Source: Bordetella sp. 02P26C-1
GTDB lineage: Bacteria; Pseudomonadota; Gammaproteobacteria; Burkholderiales; Burkholderiaceae_B
DNA: 64,000 nt
Direction of reading: 5' to 3'
NCBI RefSeq assembly: GCF_009763255.1
Contig: NZ_WSJB01000018.1
Span: 186,001-250,000 of the forward strand
Shown here: in pieces, positions 19,738 to 28,411 of the stretch
Layout of the letters: every line of letters begins with the position of its first letter
Numbering within the stretch: the first letter of the stretch is position 1
Translations under genes and position numbers: made by a program
Notes under the pieces: model-generated
Seen by the model: the letters and a program-made list of their open reading frames with translations, nothing else
Database searches by the model: none
What the model was told of the DNA's origin: nothing

Positions 19738-19888
19738 TCTTATGAGCCCATGATAGCCGCATAATTGCGCCAGAAAGCGTCTAAATCGTGACATTTATCT
19801 GCAACCTCCCACGTCTGCACGTTTTCATCTGTGACAGACGGCGCAGTGAGCGCACACTAGCGAGCCAATATCCGGCTGCGGAGAGAGC

Positions 19889-20041
19889 ATGCACCGGAAA
19901 GCCTTTATTTTCGCGGGGTTTGGGGCGGCGGCATGGCTGTACGGGCCGCAGCGGAGGAAAAATCCGACGGATGCACGGCTAACATATGACGAAAGACGTC
20001 GTGCCGTAACTTGGCTCACTTACGCCAAAACATGGGCGTGA
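19889..20041 (+). CDS. Possible 50-residue small protein
   Basis: An ATG preceded by GGAGAGAGC opens a 50-codon frame that overlaps the 3' end of the convergent trkH by 26 bases. The product begins MHRKAFIFAG and has one short hydrophobic stretch at residues 5-18, then a basic tail. I do not recognise it. The ribosome binding site is good, but the length and convergent overlap leave real doubt. Confidence 0.3.
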   Translation: MHRKAFIFAGFGAAAWLYGPQRRKNPTDARLTYDERRRAVTWLTYAKTWA

Positions 20042-21485
20042 AGAGGACGACGACCGTTAATAATTCCAAACGTCCAATTAACATTGCAAACGTACAGACC
20101 CAGGTCTGGAAGTCGGTCAAGATGGCGTAATTGCCCATCGGTCCCACGGGTCCCAGTCCTGGTCCCGTGTTGTTGAGACTGGCGACCACGGCAGTAAAGG
20201 CCGTAATAGGCTCCAGCCCGGAGATCAACATCAGGCTGGTGAAAAGCCCGATCGACAACGCATACACCATCATGAAGGCCAGCACCGAGGCCATCACGCG
20301 CTGCTCCACGAGGCGGCCGCCCATCCGGATCGGACTGACGGCATTGGGATGCAGCATCACCACCAACTCATTACGCACCTGTCGCACCAGCAGCAGCGCA
20401 CGGACCATCTTGATGCCGCCTCCCGTCGATCCCGCCGAGGTCACGAACGCCGCCAGCAGCAACATCGTCAACGGCGCGATCAAAGGCCATGTCCCGTAAT
20501 CCGCGCTCGCATAACCCGTGGTCGTCGCCACGGAGATCGTATGGAACATGCCATAGCGCAGCGCTTGAAGCGGGTCGTGATAGACGCCCCGAAAATAAAG
20601 ATACGCGGAGATCGCCAGACCGGCGCCAAGCATGATGGTGAGATAAGGAACGGTCTGAGGGCAGTCGCGATAGGCCCTCAAACTTCCCTGGCGCAAGGCG
20701 TTAAAGTGCGTCGCGAAATTGATGCCGGCCAAGGTCATGAACACCATCGCGACGATTTCCACCGACACGGAATTGAAGTAGGCGAACCCCGCATCCTTGG
20801 TCGAAAACCCGCCCAGACCCATCGTGGTTGCCGTATGGCACCAGGCGTCAAACCAAGACATCCCGACGGCGCGATACGCGAACAGACACAGCATGGACAG
20901 GCCGGCATAAACGGCGTACAAGGCCTTGGCGGTACTGGCGATACGCGGCGTCAACCGCTCGTCCTTCATCGGGCCAGGGGTCTCGGCCCTGACCACCTGA
21001 TGTCCCCCCACCCCCAGCAAAGGCAGAATCGCCACGGCCAGCACCAAGATGCCCAGCCCGCCGATCCACACCAGTGTGGCCCGCCACAGATTGATCGACG
21101 GCGGCAAGTTGTCCAGTCCGGTCAGCACCGTGGCGCCCGTGGTCGTCAACCCGGACATGGCCTCGAAATACGCGTCGGTAAACGATAGCGGCACGTCGGC
21201 GCGGTGGAAATAAATCAGAAACGGGATCGCAGCCAGCAACGGCAGCAGCGTCCACACCAGCGACACCAGCAAAAACCCGTCGCGCGCATGCAGCTCGCTG
21301 CGCCCGCGATGCGTCGCCAGCCAGAACACCCCGCCTCCGCCAAACGCCAGCAGAAATCCATCGATAAAGGCGGTCAGCCCGGCATCATCGCCCAGATACG
21401 CCATCCCCAGCGGCAACAGCATGGTGAGCGAGAACACCACCATGGTCAGACCCGCCACGTAAAAGGTCGCCAGCAGCCGCTTCAT
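20016..21485 (-). CDS. trkH: Trk potassium uptake protein TrkH
   Basis: This is the membrane pore of the Trk potassium uptake system, working with the TrkA regulator. The 489-residue product is strongly hydrophobic. It has the selectivity-filter-type motifs SGLTTTGATV near residue 110, TTMGLGGFSTKD near residue 222, TTTGYASADYG near residue 320 and a fourth near residue 437 (NNTGPGLG). It lies 62 bases after trkA on the same strand. The Trk genes sit in a block with ntrY and ntrX. Confidence 0.95.
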   Translation of the reverse strand: MKRLLATFYVAGLTMVVFSLTMLLPLGMAYLGDDAGLTAFIDGFLLAFGGGGVFWLATHRGRSELHARDGFLLVSLVWTLLPLLAAIPFLIYFHRADVPLSFTDAYFEAMSGLTTTGATVLTGLDNLPPSINLWRATLVWIGGLGILVLAVAILPLLGVGGHQVVRAETPGPMKDERLTPRIASTAKALYAVYAGLSMLCLFAYRAVGMSWFDAWCHTATTMGLGGFSTKDAGFAYFNSVSVEIVAMVFMTLAGINFATHFNALRQGSLRAYRDCPQTVPYLTIMLGAGLAISAYLYFRGVYHDPLQALRYGMFHTISVATTTGYASADYGTWPLIAPLTMLLLAAFVTSAGSTGGGIKMVRALLLVRQVRNELVVMLHPNAVSPIRMGGRLVEQRVMASVLAFMMVYALSIGLFTSLMLISGLEPITAFTAVVASLNNTGPGLGPVGPMGNYAILTDFQTWVCTFAMLIGRLELLTVVVLFTPMFWRK

Positions 21486-21547
21486 ACCGCAACCGGGAAA
21501 GAAAGGAAGCTGGCCAGCGGGTACATGATGGGAACAGGATTCCGAGC

Positions 21548-22927
21548 TTAGAAAAACGACGCCGAGACTTGGAAGAGCTTTTCCACGCGCGGCATCATTT
21601 GGCGTGAAGGCACGAATACGATCACATGATCGTCTGTCTGAATAATCGTATCGTCGTCCGGCATGATGATCTCGTCGCCGCGCGCCAGCGCGCCGATACT
21701 GGCGCCTTTGGGTAAACGGATACTGCCCACCGTGCGTCCCACGACTTTTGAGCTGCTCCGATCGCCATGCGCGACGGCTTCGATGGCTTCAGCGACACCT
21801 TGGCGCAAACGATGCGCCACGACGATGTCGCCTCGCCGCACATGCCGCAGTAATTCGCTCATGGTGGCCTGCGCGGGCGAGACCGCGATATCGATGTGGC
21901 TACCCTGCATGAGTTCGCCATACGCGGGCCGGTTGATCAGCGCGATCACCTTGCGAGCACCCAGACGCTTGGCCAGCAGCGAGGACATGATGTTGTCTTC
22001 GTCGTCGCTGGTGAGCGCCAGCCACGTGTCCATATCGCCGATGTTCTCACGCTCGAGCAGTTCCTCGTCGGTGCCGCTACCATGGAGCACAAGCACGTTA
22101 TGGGGCAGCTCGGCGACCAAATATTCACAGCGCTTGAGATCATGTTCGATGATGCGCACGCTGTAGCTTTCTTTCGCCAACTGGCGCGCCAGACGCAGAC
22201 CGATATTGCCGCCGCCCGCGATCATGACGCGATGCACGGATTTTTCCGCCTCGCGCAGCTGCCGAATGGCACGCCGTGCATGGCGTGAATCCACCACCAA
22301 TACCACCTCGTCCCCCGGCGCGATCACCGTGCCGCGATCCGCCTGCAAGGGCCTGCCATCGCGCACCACATCGACCACGCGCGCCGATACATCCGGCCAC
22401 ACGTCACGCAGTTGCGCGATAGGATGATGCGCCATCGCGCTACCATGCCCCACGCGCACCGTCACCACGCTGATACGGCCGTCCGCGAACTCGACGACTT
22501 GCAGCGCCTCGGGAAACTCGATCAAGCTATGCAGATACGCCGTCACGCTGCGTTCGGGGCTGATCAGCGCATCAATGCAAAAGCCCTCGTCGCCCATCAG
22601 TTCGGGATGGTCTTCGAAATCAGGGATGCGAATGCGCGCGATGCGGCGCGGGACATTAAAAAGCTGCCGCGTGATCTTGCAGCTGACCATATTCGCCGAA
22701 TCCGACGCCGAACACGCCACGAACAGATCCGCATCGGCAGCGCCGGCTGCCTCCAGCACCGCTACCTGGGTGCCGTCGCCGTGAACCACGCGCAGATCCA
22801 GGCGTTCCTGCAGATATCGCAGTTGATCGACATTGGTGTCGATCACGGTGATGTCGTTTTGCTCAGACACGAGGTTCTCGGCCACGCTTGTGCCCACGCG
22901 ACCGGCCCCCATGATGAGGATTTTCAT
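21548..22927 (-). CDS. trkA: Trk potassium channel regulator TrkA
   Basis: TrkA is the peripheral NAD-binding subunit that gates TrkH. The 459-residue product has two RCK/TrkA-N domains with Rossmann motifs: IMGAGRVGTSVAENL near residues 5-19 and IAGGGNIGLRLARQL near residues 236-250. Each is followed by a TrkA-C domain. The length is normal for the two-module form. Its ATG overlaps the ntrX stop by four bases, so the genes are translationally coupled. Confidence 0.95.
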   Translation of the reverse strand: MKILIMGAGRVGTSVAENLVSEQNDITVIDTNVDQLRYLQERLDLRVVHGDGTQVAVLEAAGAADADLFVACSASDSANMVSCKITRQLFNVPRRIARIRIPDFEDHPELMGDEGFCIDALISPERSVTAYLHSLIEFPEALQVVEFADGRISVVTVRVGHGSAMAHHPIAQLRDVWPDVSARVVDVVRDGRPLQADRGTVIAPGDEVVLVVDSRHARRAIRQLREAEKSVHRVMIAGGGNIGLRLARQLAKESYSVRIIEHDLKRCEYLVAELPHNVLVLHGSGTDEELLERENIGDMDTWLALTSDDEDNIMSSLLAKRLGARKVIALINRPAYGELMQGSHIDIAVSPAQATMSELLRHVRRGDIVVAHRLRQGVAEAIEAVAHGDRSSSKVVGRTVGSIRLPKGASIGALARGDEIIMPDDDTIIQTDDHVIVFVPSRQMMPRVEKLFQVSASFF

Positions 22928-23634
22928 GCGTTACGCTTGCGCGCCGATTCGATGCCCAGTTGCTTGAGCTTGCGGTACAAGTGGGTACGTTCAAGACCCG
23001 TGCGCTCGGATACGCGCGTCATGCTGTTATTTTCGCGCGCCAGATGATATTCGAAGTAAATGCGCTCAAACTCATCCCGCGCCTCGCGCAGGGGCTGATC
23101 CAGCGCGATGGTACCGAGCCGGCCGCTTTGTGCTGGCGCGGGCTCTGCGACGGGCAACGGCCTGCTGACCGGCGCAGCGGCCGAGACGACCGGCATGCGG
23201 TCAGGCTCAGACGGCATGGCGGGCGATAAGGCAGGTGCGGGAGTCGTGATAGGCGCGGTTTGTGCCGCACGTCCGCGCGCCAGACCTGTCGCGATCGTCT
23301 TGAGCAATCGCTGCAAGGTGATGGGCTTTTCCAGAAAGTCCATGGCGCCAATACGGGTGGCTTCGACGGCGGTATCGATGGTGGCGTGACCACTCATCAT
23401 GATGACTGGCATGTCCAACAGACCTTGCGAGCCCCATTCCTTGAGCAAGCTCACCCCGTCCGTGTCGGGCATCCAGATATCCAAAAGCACCAGATCGGGG
23501 CGCGAACGCAGCCGCGCGGCACGTGCCTGCGCCGCATTTTCGGCTAACTCGACCGTGTGACCTTCGTCATAAAGAATCTCCGACAAAAGTTCACGAATGC
23601 CAACTTCGTCGTCAACCACCAGAATTCTGGCCAT
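22924..23634 (-). CDS. ntrX: NtrX-like response regulator lacking the AAA+ domain
   Basis: This is the response regulator partner of the NtrY sensor kinase. It has 236 residues: a receiver domain (residues 1-120; phospho-acceptor Asp52 in LLDIWMPD), a Pro/Ala-rich linker (about 128-175) and a C-terminal Fis-type helix-turn-helix (about 190-236, SERTGLERTHLYRKL). The sigma-54-interacting AAA+ domain of classic NtrX (about 450 residues) is absent. The protein therefore cannot activate sigma-54 promoters itself, at least by the usual route. It overlaps trkA by four bases and follows ntrY by 11 bases. Confidence 0.9.
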   Translation of the reverse strand: MARILVVDDEVGIRELLSEILYDEGHTVELAENAAQARAARLRSRPDLVLLDIWMPDTDGVSLLKEWGSQGLLDMPVIMMSGHATIDTAVEATRIGAMDFLEKPITLQRLLKTIATGLARGRAAQTAPITTPAPALSPAMPSEPDRMPVVSAAAPVSRPLPVAEPAPAQSGRLGTIALDQPLREARDEFERIYFEYHLARENNSMTRVSERTGLERTHLYRKLKQLGIESARKRNA

Positions 23635-23645
23635 AAACCTTCCAC

Positions 23646-25967
23646 CTATTGCGTAGCCGCATTATCCCGTTCTTGCGGGGCCACGTCCATAGTCGCAGTC
23701 TTAGCCACGACGCGGGTTAATAAGATCGAAACGCGAGCGCCGCCTTCCTTGCGGTTGCCCAGATCGATCTTGCCTCCATGCTCTTCCACGATCTTACGCA
23801 CAATTGCCAATCCTAACCCAGTCCCGTGCGCCTTGGTCGTGACGTACGGCTCGAAGGCGCGCTGCATGACTTTAGGCGAAAAACCCTGCCCATTGTCGGA
23901 CACGATGAATCGCACTGCGGGATAGGCTGCGCCGTCCGACTCGCCAAGCAGCTGGGTCTTGACCTGCACACGGCCCATTTCGCCCAGTTCCGCCACCGCA
24001 TCACGCGCATTGGACAGCAGGTTATGAATGACTTGGCGCAGCTGGGTGGGATCGCCCTCGATGTACGGCAACTCTTGTGCCAGGCTGACGTCCAGATTCA
24101 ATGCTGGCGCCAGCGGGCGCGCGGCAGCAGAGTGACGTTCGCCAGGCTCCCAGCCGTAGAGCGCCAACACGTCAGACACCAACGCATTGAAATCGAGCAC
24201 CTGCATCACCGCGGGCGGGGTACGGGCATACTCGCGGAAATCGTCCACCATCTGTTTGAGCGAGGCGACTTGGTTGACGATCGTATTGGTGGAGCGCTCG
24301 AGCATTTGGCGGTCGGTGGGTTCCAGACGGTCGGCGAGCTTCATGGCCAGCCGTTCGGCCGACAGCTGGATCGGCGTCAACGGGTTCTTGATTTCGTGCG
24401 CCAGGCGGCGGGCGACTTCGCCCCATGCCACGGTGCGGTTGGCCGAAATGACCTCGGTGATGTCGTCAAAGACGACCAGATAACCATTCCCGCGACCATC
24501 CACGCGCAGATGCGTACCGCGCGCGAGCAAGGTCAACACCTGCGCGGATTCCAGCGAATCGGGCGGCGGCGGCAGGGAAATCTCGAACTGCTGCTGCCAA
24601 TGCAATCGCTCCGAACCCACCGCGGCATGCTGGGCAAACGCCTGCCGGACGGTTTGGATGAACTCCAACATGCCATCGACCGTCTCCAGCGGCCGCCCGA
24701 TCACAGCGCGCAAATCGGCCTGCAGAATCGCTTGCGCGCCCTGATTGACCGTGGTGACCCGAAAACTTTCGTCGAACACCAGCACGCCTGACGACAGATT
24801 AGACAGCACGCTTTCCAGATAGACATTAGACCGTTCCAACTGCCGGCGATTGCTCTCGACCATGCGGCGGGCTTCTTCCAACTGCCGCGTCATCGCGTTG
24901 AAGGACCGCGTTAACTGCCCGACTTCGTCGCGTTCCGGCGGTTCTGGCAGCGGCCGATAGTCGCCCACCCCGACTGCCTGTGTCCCGGCCGCCAGCCGCA
25001 ATAGCGGCCGCACCAGACGCTTGGACAGCGACAACGCCACCGCAATGGCCGCGAACACGGCCAGCAGCAGGGCCAGCGTCAGGGTAATGCCGTAAAGCTT
25101 GCGCAGCCCAAGGCGCGAGAGCGCCAATTCCTGATAATCGCGAAAACCCTGTTGGACACGATTGGCGTTGTCGGCGATCTGCTGGGGAACGGGCTGCACC
25201 AGTTGCAACCAGCGCGGCTCGGACGCGGATGACATCAATGTGTCGAACCGTTGCGCCGGCGTCAACGGAATCACCACGCGCAGGATCAGCGTTTCCTTGC
25301 CGCCCGCCATCCCGGTATCCTCGGCTTCGGCGGCGGAATAACCCCGGCCCAGCCGAAGTTGATTCAGGACCGTGGGCGGCGGCATTTCGGGGAGCAACTG
25401 GCCATACTGATGCGTGGAAAACGCCACCAGCCGTCCGCTGCCCGTAAACACCATGACATCCTCGACCCCGCTGGATTCGCGCAAGCGCGTCAGCGTGAGC
25501 GGAATATCGGTTTCCGTGGTGTTGTTCAGCTCCGACGCCATGGAACGCGCCTTGGCATCAAGGTCTGCCAACAAGGAGTCCAACGCCGCCCTGCCCAGAT
25601 TGAGGCCCGACTCCAGCGCACTATCGACCCGTACGTTGAACCAAGACTCGATCGAGCGCGACATGAACTGCACCGACACGATGTAAATCAATGCGCCGGG
25701 CACCACCCCGATCAGTGCAAACGCCAACGCAAATCTTGCGGTCAACCTCGCACCGAACTGGCGCCGCCGAATCTGCCGCACCAGCCGCGTGGTCAGCGCC
25801 ACCACCCAGACAAAGAGGGCCAAGGCGAAGATGCCGTTGAGCACCAGCAACATGTCGTAATACTGGGCGAAGCGGGAGGCGTTCGCGGTCGACCAGGCCA
25901 ACAGGCCTAATAGACTCAGGCCGCTGATTGCGCCAACGATCAGGGCCAGCCGTAGAAAGATTCTCAT
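23646..25967 (-). CDS. ntrY: NtrY-like sensor histidine kinase
   Basis: This is an inner-membrane sensor kinase, the cognate of NtrX. It has 773 residues: membrane segments near residues 5-28, 38-60, 85-110 and 295-315 with a periplasmic loop, a HAMP domain (about 315-370) and a PAS domain (about 380-500). The HisKA box carries the phospho-acceptor His in LAHEIKNPLTPIQLS near residue 533, and the HATPase domain has the N-box NLLSNARDAV near residue 660 and the G-box GTGLGLAIVRKI near residue 722. Its ATG overlaps the DUF4390 stop by four bases. Confidence 0.94.
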   Translation of the reverse strand: MRIFLRLALIVGAISGLSLLGLLAWSTANASRFAQYYDMLLVLNGIFALALFVWVVALTTRLVRQIRRRQFGARLTARFALAFALIGVVPGALIYIVSVQFMSRSIESWFNVRVDSALESGLNLGRAALDSLLADLDAKARSMASELNNTTETDIPLTLTRLRESSGVEDVMVFTGSGRLVAFSTHQYGQLLPEMPPPTVLNQLRLGRGYSAAEAEDTGMAGGKETLILRVVIPLTPAQRFDTLMSSASEPRWLQLVQPVPQQIADNANRVQQGFRDYQELALSRLGLRKLYGITLTLALLLAVFAAIAVALSLSKRLVRPLLRLAAGTQAVGVGDYRPLPEPPERDEVGQLTRSFNAMTRQLEEARRMVESNRRQLERSNVYLESVLSNLSSGVLVFDESFRVTTVNQGAQAILQADLRAVIGRPLETVDGMLEFIQTVRQAFAQHAAVGSERLHWQQQFEISLPPPPDSLESAQVLTLLARGTHLRVDGRGNGYLVVFDDITEVISANRTVAWGEVARRLAHEIKNPLTPIQLSAERLAMKLADRLEPTDRQMLERSTNTIVNQVASLKQMVDDFREYARTPPAVMQVLDFNALVSDVLALYGWEPGERHSAAARPLAPALNLDVSLAQELPYIEGDPTQLRQVIHNLLSNARDAVAELGEMGRVQVKTQLLGESDGAAYPAVRFIVSDNGQGFSPKVMQRAFEPYVTTKAHGTGLGLAIVRKIVEEHGGKIDLGNRKEGGARVSILLTRVVAKTATMDVAPQERDNAATQ

Positions 25968-26548
25968 GAGGGATCCCGGGGCTTGGCGAGCTCAAACGAA
26001 AAATCGGCCCACGGGGTTTCCAACGACCAGGAGCTGCTATTGAGCGCATTGACCTGGAATGGCCGGGTCAGATGCGAGGTATCCAGCCGCATCCGCAACT
26101 GGCCTTGATAGGCCACCTCCCGGTCCAACTGGTCCACATCGGCCAGCACCCAGTGCCGAATATGCCGCACCATCCCCATGGCTTCGTCCAGGGACGACAC
26201 CGGCAAACTCAGGCTATCCATGGCCACCCGCCACTGGCGCGTCAGCGCGTTGTACTGCACGCGCCAAGTACGGCTGGTATTGACCACCGACTCGTCGAAC
26301 CACCACCATCGCTCCCGGTTGATCACGATATCGGCGGTGAAATACAGCGCCAGCCCCCGTTCGGCGGCGTCGCGCAACTGTTCATTGAGCTGGATCTCGA
26401 TGTCCGCATCCAGCTCCAGCTTGCCCTCGACGATCGTGGGTTCGATCCTCGTCACCCGAGGATCTTGGGCATACGCCTGCCCGAGTCCGAATGGACCCAC
26501 CAGAAACCACAGCAACAACCCACATAACAGGCGCGACATCATTAGCAA
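25964..26548 (-). CDS. DUF4390 domain protein
   Basis: This 194-residue exported protein matches the DUF4390 family of betaproteobacteria. It has an N-terminal hydrophobic signal segment at about residues 5-25 (LLCGLLLWFLVGPFGLGQAYA). The conserved core includes ADIVINRERWWWFDESVVN near residues 73-92 and RTWRVQYNALTRQWRV near residues 93-109. It is always or usually found between rsmB and ntrY in this block, with unknown function. Its stop overlaps the ntrY start by four bases. Confidence 0.85.
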   Translation of the reverse strand: MLMMSRLLCGLLLWFLVGPFGLGQAYAQDPRVTRIEPTIVEGKLELDADIEIQLNEQLRDAAERGLALYFTADIVINRERWWWFDESVVNTSRTWRVQYNALTRQWRVAMDSLSLPVSSLDEAMGMVRHIRHWVLADVDQLDREVAYQGQLRMRLDTSHLTRPFQVNALNSSSWSLETPWADFSFELAKPRDPS

Positions 26549-26586
26549 CCGTAGCAGAAAAGCAAACTGCGGCTATTCTTCGGGAT

Positions 26587-27951
26587 TCAGCGCTGCTTGG
26601 CAAACAAAGCGTAAAAAAAGCCGTCCTGCTCGCCTTGCGCGGACCCGGAAACGGCCACCGGCAGCAGCTGCCCCGGCGCGTCCTGACGCACGGCGTCTTC
26701 ATGCCTGAGCGCGAAAGCCTCGGCTTGACGCTCGCCTTCTTCGGGAAACACCGAGCACGTCACATAAAGCAACCGGCCGCCCGGCGCCACCGTTTTCCAC
26801 AGGGCGTCGACAATCCGAGTTTGCAGCTCTGCCGTGCGGGCAATATCGGGCGCGCGCCGCAGCCACCGGATGTCGGGATGACGCCGGACGATGCCAGAAG
26901 CCGTACACGGTACATCGGCCAGCACCGCATCGAATGGCCGGCCGTCCCACCACGCATCCAGATTGGCCGCATCCGCGGTCACCAGACTGACCTTCTCAGA
27001 ACGCAGGCCCAGGCGTTTCAGGTTGTCGGCCACGCGCGCAAGCCGCACTGCATCAAAATCCAGAGCCATCAGCTCGATATCGGCGCTCTCGAGCAAGTGC
27101 GCTGTCTTGCCCCCAGGCGCGGCGCACGCATCGAGCACGCGCTCACCCTCGCGCACCCCTAGCAACGTCGCGGCACGCTGCGCCGACGCGTCTTGCACCG
27201 ACCACCAACCCTCTAGAAAACCCGGCAGCTGCGACACGGGCTTAGGCTCGGCCAGCATCAGGCCAACGTCGCCCACCGGCTCGGCAGCAATACCCACTTT
27301 CGCGAACGCCTCACGCACCTGATCCGGCGTGGCGCGACGCACATTGACCCGCAAGGTCATGGGCGGCGGCACGTTGGCAGCGGTCAGGATCGTCTCCCAC
27401 TGATCCGGGTAAGCTTGCTGCAGCTGTTCCACCCACCAACGCGGATGGTTCCAGCGCGCCTCGATCAGATCGGCGACTTTCGCATCGATGGCGTCGCGCT
27501 CGCGCAGATAGCGGCGCAGGCAGGCGTTGAGCAACCCTTTATAGGCAGCCAGATTGCGCTGCCCGGCGGCTGCGGTGACCGCCTGATTCACCACCGTGTG
27601 CGCGGCATAGACGGGCGCGCCCGGCATCACCTGCGCCCCGTCCTGCTCTGGGGCTGGGACCTTCAGCAAAGACAGAGCGACATTTAATAAAGCATCGAAA
27701 TGCGGGCCCGGCGAGCGCAGCACCAGGCCGCTGCCCACGGCGCTGGCCCAGCCCAACTGGCGCATGGTATGGAACGCCACGGCTTGTGTCGCGGGACGGA
27801 TGGATGGGCTTACCTCGCCCAAGGCCTCATTGAGAGAACGGCCCTCCATGACGGCGCGTACGGCGCCGGCCGCTGCCAGAATCACCATAGACAAAGGCTG
27901 CCTGAGCGGCTGTGAAACAGAAGAAGAAGTTGAGCTAGAGCGAGAGGCCAT
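26587..27951 (-). CDS. rsmB: 16S rRNA (cytosine-967-C5)-methyltransferase RsmB
   Basis: RsmB methylates C967 of 16S rRNA. The 454-residue product has an N-terminal NusB-like RNA-binding domain (about residues 20-160) and a C-terminal SAM domain. The SAM motif VLDACAAPGGKTAHLL is near residue 268. The two catalytic Cys motifs are DVPCTASGIVRRHPD near residues 344-358 and TCSVFPEEGERQ near residue 400. It is the first gene of the rsmB-DUF4390-ntrY-ntrX-trkA-trkH block. Confidence 0.95.
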   Translation of the reverse strand: MASRSSSTSSSVSQPLRQPLSMVILAAAGAVRAVMEGRSLNEALGEVSPSIRPATQAVAFHTMRQLGWASAVGSGLVLRSPGPHFDALLNVALSLLKVPAPEQDGAQVMPGAPVYAAHTVVNQAVTAAAGQRNLAAYKGLLNACLRRYLRERDAIDAKVADLIEARWNHPRWWVEQLQQAYPDQWETILTAANVPPPMTLRVNVRRATPDQVREAFAKVGIAAEPVGDVGLMLAEPKPVSQLPGFLEGWWSVQDASAQRAATLLGVREGERVLDACAAPGGKTAHLLESADIELMALDFDAVRLARVADNLKRLGLRSEKVSLVTADAANLDAWWDGRPFDAVLADVPCTASGIVRRHPDIRWLRRAPDIARTAELQTRIVDALWKTVAPGGRLLYVTCSVFPEEGERQAEAFALRHEDAVRQDAPGQLLPVAVSGSAQGEQDGFFYALFAKQR

Positions 27952-28125
27952 AGGTTTACGAATAACGATGCAATGTCGCTATGGTAGCCGCTGGCGCGAT
28001 GATTGAAGAGTGACAAAAATGCGCAATTCGCGCGTTGAACACGAATCGACGTTTCCTAGTCCGATATTTTCGCCTTGTGCGCCTTGGCCGGCCGAGTCAG
28101 ACATGCACTGCCGTTCAATGGCGCT

Positions 28126-28143
28126 ACTGCCATGGCTGGCAGT
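28126..28143 (+). promoter_or_regulatory. 5' leader hairpin of the peptide gene
   Basis: ACTGCCA at 28126-28132 pairs perfectly with TGGCAGT at 28137-28143 over the 4-base loop TGGC. It sits 24 bases before the GTG start and just upstream of the AAGGAG box. It may stabilise or regulate the message. Confidence 0.4.
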
Positions 28144-28167
28144 AAACCTCAAACCAAGGAGAACACT

Positions 28168-28347
28168 GTGTCGGCGACAAACTTAAACGAGCTTATCCAG
28201 CAAAAGGCAACCCATATCGCAACGGCCTGTGCCTCGCAGGGCGCAGGTATCGCGCATAGTTTTCCCGATGGCCCTTGGTGTCCCGGGGGACACGACTCCA
28301 AGCCCCTGCGCATGATCGCCTATGACGACATGATGAAAGAGGACTGA
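28168..28347 (+). CDS. Candidate precursor peptide for the HExxH/ABC exporter
   Basis: A GTG start with an AAGGAG box at 28156-28161 opens a 59-residue frame. The N-terminal part (residues 2-20, SATNLNELIQQKATHIATA) looks like a helical leader. The rest is unusual: Cys21, then a Gly/Ser/Ala stretch, then FPDGPWCPGGHDS (residues 32-44) with Cys38, and an acidic tail DDMMKED. There is no signal peptide or double-Gly leader cleavage motif in the usual place, although GG occurs at residues 40-41. It lies 64 bases before a fused HExxH/ABC exporter. I infer a ribosomally made, modified and exported peptide. I do not recognise a family, and an in-frame ATG at 28075 is rejected for lack of a ribosome binding site. 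Confidence 0.65.
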   Translation: MSATNLNELIQQKATHIATACASQGAGIAHSFPDGPWCPGGHDSKPLRMIAYDDMMKED

Positions 28348-28359
28348 TAGACCTTATTC

Positions 28360-28384
28360 GCCGCGCGCGGCATGGGCGCGCGGC
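28360..28384 (+). terminator. Attenuator-like hairpin between peptide and exporter genes
   Basis: GCCGCGCGC at 28360-28368 pairs perfectly with GCGCGCGGC at 28376-28384 over a 7-base loop. There is no T-run, so partial termination or mRNA protection is more likely than full termination. Such a hairpin commonly gives excess precursor over the modifying enzyme in peptide operons. Confidence 0.55.
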
Positions 28385-28411
28385 ACACTCCCGCAGAGGA
28401 TTCTTCACACC

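Noticed and set aside
19681-19740. SAM-I (S-box) riboswitch on the plus strand
   Set aside because: Only a short motif (GAAGCCCGGCAACC) is shared. The full aptamer pattern is missing and no plus-strand gene lies downstream.
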